Shown here: in pieces, positions 59,481-64,000 of the stretch
Position numbering within the stretch: position 1 is the first letter of the stretch
How the letters are laid out: each line of letters starts with the position of its first letter
The notes under the pieces: generated by a model
Databases searched by the model: none
The model's input: the letters and a program-made list of their open reading frames with translations, nothing else
What the model was told of the DNA's origin: nothing
Source: HXMU1420-13 sp034669965
Lineage (GTDB): Bacteria; Bacteroidota; Rhodothermia; Balneolales; Balneolaceae
Direction: 5' to 3'
NCBI GenBank assembly: GCA_034669965.1
Contig: JAXMOK010000001.1
Span: forward strand, 310,001 to 374,000
DNA length: 64,000 bases
Program-made: the position numbers and the translations under genes

Positions 59481-60896
59481 ATGTTTAAACTAATTTTTTT
59501 AAAAGAACTGCGCGATATCATTCAAAGTAGCAGATTTACCATCAGTTTTGCGGTGTGTTCGGTACTTATCATTCTTGCCTTTGTGATGGGAGCCCAAAAC
59601 TATCTGGCAAGCAAGGCACAATACGATGCAGCCATTCAAGAAAACCGAAATCAAATTGAGGCCAACACCGATTGGGTGATGGTAGAGCATTCAATTATGC
59701 TACCTCCCCAGCCACTCATGACATTGGTTAATGGGGTTTTAAACGACATTGGACGCAATATTTCGATGAGCGGTCGCGGAGAACTTCGTTCCGAAAACAC
59801 CCGATTTAACGACGAACCAATTTTCGCTGTTTTTCGATTTATGGATCTCGAGTTCATCTTTGGGATCATCCTTTCGCTGTTTGCCATCATTTTTGCTTAT
59901 GATGCCATCAATGGCGAAAAAAACCGCGGTACCTTAAAACTCTGCTTTGCAAATCCGATATCGCGGGCCGGTTATATCGGTGGGAAATTAGCCGGTTCCT
60001 TTGTGGGCCTAAGCGTGGCGTTGCTCATCCCTATCCTTATCGGTTGTGCCTTATTGCCGGTTTTGGGTGTTCAACTAAGTGCTGATGAATGGCTTCGACT
60101 TGCGCTAATCCTGATTGCCGGCATTGCTTATTTCGGCGTATTTCTTGCCATCGCAATTACGATTTCGGCATCCACCGTAAAACCCTCTAATGCTTTTTTA
60201 ATTGGTTTAGTGGTTTGGATTTTTGCGGTGTTGATCGTCCCTAGAACATCGGTTTTAATATCGGGAAGAATCGTTGACGTACCCAATGTGGATGAAATCA
60301 CTGCTCAAAAGAATCGCTATCGCACGCAATTATTTGATGAAGATCGCCCGAAAATGTCCAACTTTCAGTTGCCCGAAGGAACTGAAATGGAAGATGCGAT
60401 GGGCGTATTTCAATCTTTTATGAGCGACCTATCAGCAACACGCCAAGAAAAGATTGATCTTTTTAACGCCCGTTTAAACGAGCAATACACCAACAAAAAA
60501 CGTCAACAAGAGCGCTTGGCGTTATCATTGTCGCGTATTTCACCATCCTCAGCATTTACTCTTGCTGCCACCGAACTAGCCGGAACTTCACTCACTCTTC
60601 AAAACCACTTTATGGATGCCGCTTATACCTACCAGGAATCCTATGCTGATTTCATGAACGAGAAAACGGGAAGTAACCGCAGTAGTGGCTTTCGTATGGT
60701 GATGATTACAACCGGTGGCGTTGAAGAAGAGCCCGAGCCACTTGATCCGGATGAACTACCACAATTCACCTTCAAATCGCAAGATATCAGCTCGGCAGCA
60801 CGGGCAGGAATGGTAGATCTAAGTCTCCTCATTTTGTTTAATCTCGTCTTTTTCGGTGGTGCCTTTCGTGCCTTTCTGAATTACGATTTGAGATAA
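59481..60896 (+). CDS. ABC-2 permease with large extracytoplasmic insert (DUF3526 type), copy 1
   Basis: 471 residues. TM1 near residue 20, followed by a loop of about 90 residues, then a block of five helices from about 115 (IFGIILSLFAIIFAYDAINGEKNRGTLKLCFANPISRAGYIGGKL). A second large loop of about 175 residues (about 258-440: DEITAQKNRYRTQLFDED...) precedes the last helix. The motif INGEKNRGTLKLCFANPISRA is the ABC-2/DUF3526 hallmark. It is paralogous to the next gene, so they may form a heterodimeric permease. Confidence 0.88.
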   Translation: MFKLIFLKELRDIIQSSRFTISFAVCSVLIILAFVMGAQNYLASKAQYDAAIQENRNQIEANTDWVMVEHSIMLPPQPLMTLVNGVLNDIGRNISMSGRGELRSENTRFNDEPIFAVFRFMDLEFIFGIILSLFAIIFAYDAINGEKNRGTLKLCFANPISRAGYIGGKLAGSFVGLSVALLIPILIGCALLPVLGVQLSADEWLRLALILIAGIAYFGVFLAIAITISASTVKPSNAFLIGLVVWIFAVLIVPRTSVLISGRIVDVPNVDEITAQKNRYRTQLFDEDRPKMSNFQLPEGTEMEDAMGVFQSFMSDLSATRQEKIDLFNARLNEQYTNKKRQQERLALSLSRISPSSAFTLAATELAGTSLTLQNHFMDAAYTYQESYADFMNEKTGSNRSSGFRMVMITTGGVEEEPEPLDPDELPQFTFKSQDISSAARAGMVDLSLLILFNLVFFGGAFRAFLNYDLR

Positions 60897-60930
60897 AACC
60901 AACTCACCTAAACATTAAACAGGTATCTGT

Positions 60931-62397
60931 ATGTTTTCCTTATTACTTCAAAAAGAGCTTAAGAACATCATCACCAGCCCAAAATTTACTGCTACCTTTC
61001 TGGTGTGTTCAGTGTTAATTTTGATCAGCGTTTTCGTGGGAATAAACGAATACGAAAATGCTGTAGCGCAATATCAAGCCAACCAGGAAATTGCCCGGCA
61101 AGATATTGCTCAAGCCACCAGCTGGGGTCGAGTTCGAAATCTATTGCATCGCGAACCAAATCCGGTTCAAATTTTTGTGTCAGGCGTACACTTCGATGTT
61201 GGTCGCTTAAGCAGCATATCAGATTATAACGATGTAAAACTTATTCGCAGCCCCTACAGCGACGAAACCTTATTCGCAATCTTCCGAGTCATCGACTTCG
61301 CGTTCATCGTTCAAATTGTTCTATCGCTCTTTGCCATTCTTTTCACCTACGATGCCATCAACGGCGAACGGGAACAGGGCACACTAAAACTAGCATTCGC
61401 CAATTCGATATCTCGAGCTCAGTATCTACTGGCTAAGTTTTCAGGCATTTGGCTAGGGCTCATTATCCCGCTACTCATCCCCATATTATTAGGTTTATTA
61501 TTGTTGCTTGTGTTCAACGTACCTCTAACAACCGGCGACTGGTTGTCGATCGTTAGTTTGATTGGGTTATCCATATTGTATATCACTTTTTTTATAGTGA
61601 TTGGGATTTTGGTTTCTGCTATCACGCGTTCTTCTTCTCTTTCATTCTTGTTGTTATTGGTGATTTGGATTGGAGGCGTATTGATTATTCCGCGCCTTGG
61701 TGTGATGGCAGCCGGGCAATTAGTTCCCGTTGAAAGTGTGGCCCAGATTGAAGCAAAGCAAGAAGCTTTTCGAAAAGCGCGATGGGATCAATATTCGGCG
61801 GAATTAACCGAAGTATGGCAAATTCGAGAAGCCCAAATGAATGGTATGAACGAAGAAGAACGCCGTGCCTACCGCGATGATAACGAATGGACCTGGTTAG
61901 AAGAAGACGATGCCACCAGAAAACTGGTGCAGGCCGATATCATCACCAATAACCGCAGATTGCTGGAAGAAGCACAGAATCGAAAAAAAGTGCAGGAACA
62001 ACTCGCCTTTAACATTGCTCGAATTTCTCCGGTGGCGTCTTATCAACTGGCTGCCATGAAAATTGCAGGTACCGATGTAGAAATGAAATCTCGGTATGAA
62101 GAATCGATGCGGGCATACAAAGACGATTTCTCGGAATTCATTCAGCGTAAAGAAGCCGAGGGTGGTGGCCATGGTGGATTTAACATCACGTTTGACAGCG
62201 AACAAGGTATGAATATCGATTTCGGGCGAAACGATCAAACCTTAGATACAAGCGATATGCCTCAATATCAGAGACCGGAACTTAGTTTAAATGCGACACT
62301 TGGGGCATCATTGTTCGATTTTGGGATTATAGGCTTTGTTACCGCGTTGGCGTTTGGCGGCAGCGTGTTTGCATTTCTACGCTACGATTTACGCTAA
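60931..62397 (+). CDS. ABC-2 permease with large extracytoplasmic insert (DUF3526 type), copy 2
   Basis: 488 residues, same layout as the preceding gene and clearly paralogous: LLQKELKNIITSPKFTATFLVCSVLILI at the start, FVGINEYENAVAQYQAN, IDFAFIVQIVLSLFAILFTYDAINGEREQGTLKLAFANSISRAQYLLAKFSG, and a long charged insert before the last helix. 34 bp from copy 1. It ends the operon at a hairpin terminator. Substrate unknown; a lipid, peptide or sugar export role is possible. Confidence 0.88.
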   Translation: MFSLLLQKELKNIITSPKFTATFLVCSVLILISVFVGINEYENAVAQYQANQEIARQDIAQATSWGRVRNLLHREPNPVQIFVSGVHFDVGRLSSISDYNDVKLIRSPYSDETLFAIFRVIDFAFIVQIVLSLFAILFTYDAINGEREQGTLKLAFANSISRAQYLLAKFSGIWLGLIIPLLIPILLGLLLLLVFNVPLTTGDWLSIVSLIGLSILYITFFIVIGILVSAITRSSSLSFLLLLVIWIGGVLIIPRLGVMAAGQLVPVESVAQIEAKQEAFRKARWDQYSAELTEVWQIREAQMNGMNEEERRAYRDDNEWTWLEEDDATRKLVQADIITNNRRLLEEAQNRKKVQEQLAFNIARISPVASYQLAAMKIAGTDVEMKSRYEESMRAYKDDFSEFIQRKEAEGGGHGGFNITFDSEQGMNIDFGRNDQTLDTSDMPQYQRPELSLNATLGASLFDFGIIGFVTALAFGGSVFAFLRYDLR

Positions 62398-62410
62398 ACA
62401 CCCGAAATTA

Positions 62411-62441
62411 AATCGGAGAGTGCTTTGTGTTCTCTCCGATT
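62411..62441. terminator. Bidirectional terminator between permease and CoA-transferase genes
   Basis: Perfect 10-bp stem AATCGGAGAG / CTCTCCGATT with an 11-base loop, placed between two convergent genes. A and T tracts are short, so strength is uncertain. Confidence 0.75.
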
Positions 62442-62461
62442 CTTCATGATACCATTCTAAA

Positions 62462-63733
62462 CTAAACTCTAAAACGTTCGAACACCGCTCGATCAAGTTC
62501 TTCTCTGTGATTAGGGTGCGCAATTTCGACCATTGCTTTGGCACGTTGAGTCAAATTTTTTCCGTATAAACTGGCAATTCCATACTCGGTAACAATGTAG
62601 TTTACATGAGCCCGAGTGGTAACCACGCCAGCACCTTGTTTTAAAAACGGAACAATCCGGCTGATGCCTTTATTAGTTTGCGACGGCAGTGCAATAATGG
62701 GTTTACCTCCTTCCGATTTTGCTGCTCCACGGATAAAATCCATTTGTCCGCCAACACCGCTGTAATGGTAAGTTCCGATCGAATCTGCACAAACTTGTCC
62801 TGTAATATCAATCTCAAGAGCACTGTTAATGGCTGTTACTTTTGGATTTTGTTTAATCACTTTGGTGCTGTTCACATACTCGATGTCGAGCATGGCAATG
62901 GATGGGTTATCGTCGATGAAATCGTAAACGCGCTTCGATCCCATCACAAATCCAGAAACAACCTTACCCGGGAACTTCACCTTTTTCTTACCGTTGATCA
63001 CCCCACTTTCAACCAAATCTATCACACCATCTGCAAACATTTCGGTGTGGATGCCCAGATCTTTATGATTCACCAAACTTTTTAGCACCGCGTTAGGGAT
63101 TGCACCAATGCCCATTTGTAGGGTGGCGCCATCTTCTACCAACTCTTTGCAAAAACGCCCAATTCTCATTTCAGTTTCATTTGGTTCGGGGATGATTTGC
63201 TCCGGCAGTGGATCATTATTCTCCACCATTACATCAATATCATTTATGTGGATGAAGCCTGCACCGTGCGTGCGAGGCATATTTGGGTTGATCTGGGCAA
63301 TCACGAACTTAGCCGTTTCAGCAGCAGGCAACGCTCCCACAACCGAAACGCCCATCGAGCAATAGCCATGTTTATCGGGTGGCGAAACGTTTAACAAAGC
63401 CACATCGATAGGCAGAATCCCCTTTTTCATAAGTCCGGGCACATCGCTTAGAAAAACCGGAATGTAATTACCTCTACCTTCATTTACTGCTTTTCGAACA
63501 TTCGAGCCTACAAAAAATACATTCACATGAAAGTTCTCGGCATACTCCGGTTTCGTGTATTTTGCTTCGCCTTCGGTGTGAATGTGTACAATTTCCACAT
63601 TTCGCAATTCTGATGCGCGGCCTACCATGGCATCAATCAATTTAAAAGGAACCGCATTTACACCGTGTATAAATACACGATCGTTCGACTTGATGAATTC
63701 TACAGCTTCTTCTGCTGATTTATAAACGCCCAT
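62462..63733 (-). CDS. Acetyl-CoA hydrolase/CoA-transferase family (4-hydroxybutyrate or acetate CoA-transferase type)
   Basis: 423 residues. Both halves of the family are present: SAEEAVEFIKSNDRVFIHGVNAVPFKLIDAM, GIGAIPNAVLKSLVNHKDLGIHTEMFADGVIDLV (around residue 210; the Glu of HTEMFADG is the expected catalytic residue), YHYSGVGGQMDFIRGAAKSEGGKPIIALPSQ, and TEYGIASLYGKNLTQRAKAMVEIAHPNHREEL. It moves CoA between acyl groups, most likely with acetate as one partner. Monocistronic. The exact acid is not determined. Confidence 0.92.
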   Translation of the reverse strand: MGVYKSAEEAVEFIKSNDRVFIHGVNAVPFKLIDAMVGRASELRNVEIVHIHTEGEAKYTKPEYAENFHVNVFFVGSNVRKAVNEGRGNYIPVFLSDVPGLMKKGILPIDVALLNVSPPDKHGYCSMGVSVVGALPAAETAKFVIAQINPNMPRTHGAGFIHINDIDVMVENNDPLPEQIIPEPNETEMRIGRFCKELVEDGATLQMGIGAIPNAVLKSLVNHKDLGIHTEMFADGVIDLVESGVINGKKKVKFPGKVVSGFVMGSKRVYDFIDDNPSIAMLDIEYVNSTKVIKQNPKVTAINSALEIDITGQVCADSIGTYHYSGVGGQMDFIRGAAKSEGGKPIIALPSQTNKGISRIVPFLKQGAGVVTTRAHVNYIVTEYGIASLYGKNLTQRAKAMVEIAHPNHREELDRAVFERFRV

Positions 63734-63806
63734 TCTTACACTCCATTAATTACTTTTCTTTAGTTAATAGTAGAATACTGACTGAATGTGAACTTCTTAT
63801 AAATAA

Positions 63807-63836
63807 AAAAGACGACACTTTCGTGAGTCGTCTTTT
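63807..63836 (-). terminator. Rho-independent terminator for the partial gene at the right edge
   Basis: AAAAGACGAC (63807-63816) and GTCGTCTTTT (63827-63836) form a perfect 10-bp stem. On the minus strand it is followed by a run of T, so it terminates the gene ending at 63869. Confidence 0.88.
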
Positions 63837-63868
63837 AATTAACCTACTTGTTAATGGTCGATGTTAGG

Positions 63869-64000
63869 CTAATTTGCTAAGGCTACATTCCAAATCTGAT
63901 CGTAACCATAAGTTGATTGTTCAGCTGTAAGCTCAGTGATGATTTTTTTGATCAGATTGATGATCACATCCTTTTGTCCTATTCGATTTAGGGCATTCAA
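63869..64000 (-). CDS. Unidentified protein, C-terminal 43 residues
   Basis: Minus-strand open frame entering from the right edge and ending at TAG (63869-63871). The visible end, ITELTAEQSTYGYDQIWNVALAN, has normal composition, and a strong terminator follows 30 bp later, so this is a real gene end. I do not recognise the family from this fragment. Confidence 0.6.
   Translation of the reverse strand: MNALNRIGQKDVIINLIKKIITELTAEQSTYGYDQIWNVALAN

Overview
The window looks like ordinary chromosome of a Bacteroidota/Balneolota-type bacterium (Balneolaceae would fit). The reasons are an AT-leaning base composition, AT-rich leaders with weak Shine-Dalgarno signals, a DnaE carrying an N-terminal proofreading exonuclease, a C-terminal T9SS type A sorting tail on a DUF1501 protein, DUF5916 and DUF1800 proteins, and a UMF1-type MFS transporter. 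This assignment is inferred from gene content. I found no rRNA, tRNA, CRISPR array, prophage or transposase gene.

Layout. 1-4.6 kb: start of dnaE (minus strand), a DUF3800 gene between 20-bp direct repeats, then a umuD-like gene and umuC separated by a four-helix-bundle gene bounded by 12-bp inverted repeats. 4.7-11.4 kb: ghrA, a toxin-antitoxin pair with a broken toxin, crcB/fluC, ilvE, ppc and tag. 11.4-14.2 kb: a repeat-rich intergenic island, a second toxin-antitoxin pair with a broken toxin, a NYN-domain gene and an intact vapBC. 14.2-21.2 kb: a DUF5916 outer-surface protein, an APC permease, then a sulfur/persulfide operon (YeeE, DUF6691, MBL-rhodanese, TauE) divergent from a GntR/HutC regulator across a near-perfect palindrome. 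22-35.6 kb: an M16 protease pair, DinB, a glycosyltransferase/LpxH-like pair, OsmC, the DUF1800/DUF1501 pair, a small lipoprotein, and a three-gene operon (glutamine-synthetase-like ligase, APH-like kinase, HAD phosphatase).

35.6-43.4 kb: M20 peptidase, gcvP, an LVIVD protein and a beta-propeller protein with a Met/His-rich loop. 43.4-49.5 kb: arsenic genes (arsC, arsR, DUF6428, arsN2) with two ArsR-type palindromes, translationally coupled to a pair of bacterial PH-domain membrane proteins and an MFS transporter. 49.7-56.1 kb: a sensor kinase with eight PAS domains, then a classical two-component pair. 56.2-62.4 kb: a PDZ protein, a NEW3-type membrane protein, an ABC ATPase and two ABC-2 permeases. 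62.5-64 kb: a CoA-transferase and the 3' end of an unidentified gene.

The most notable observations are a UmuD homologue that has lost both catalytic residues, two toxin genes killed by single nonsense codons beside intact antitoxins, small gene cassettes bounded by short repeats, degenerate heptanucleotide arrays at gene ends, the ligase/kinase/phosphatase operon and the PDZ-NEW3-ABC export operon.
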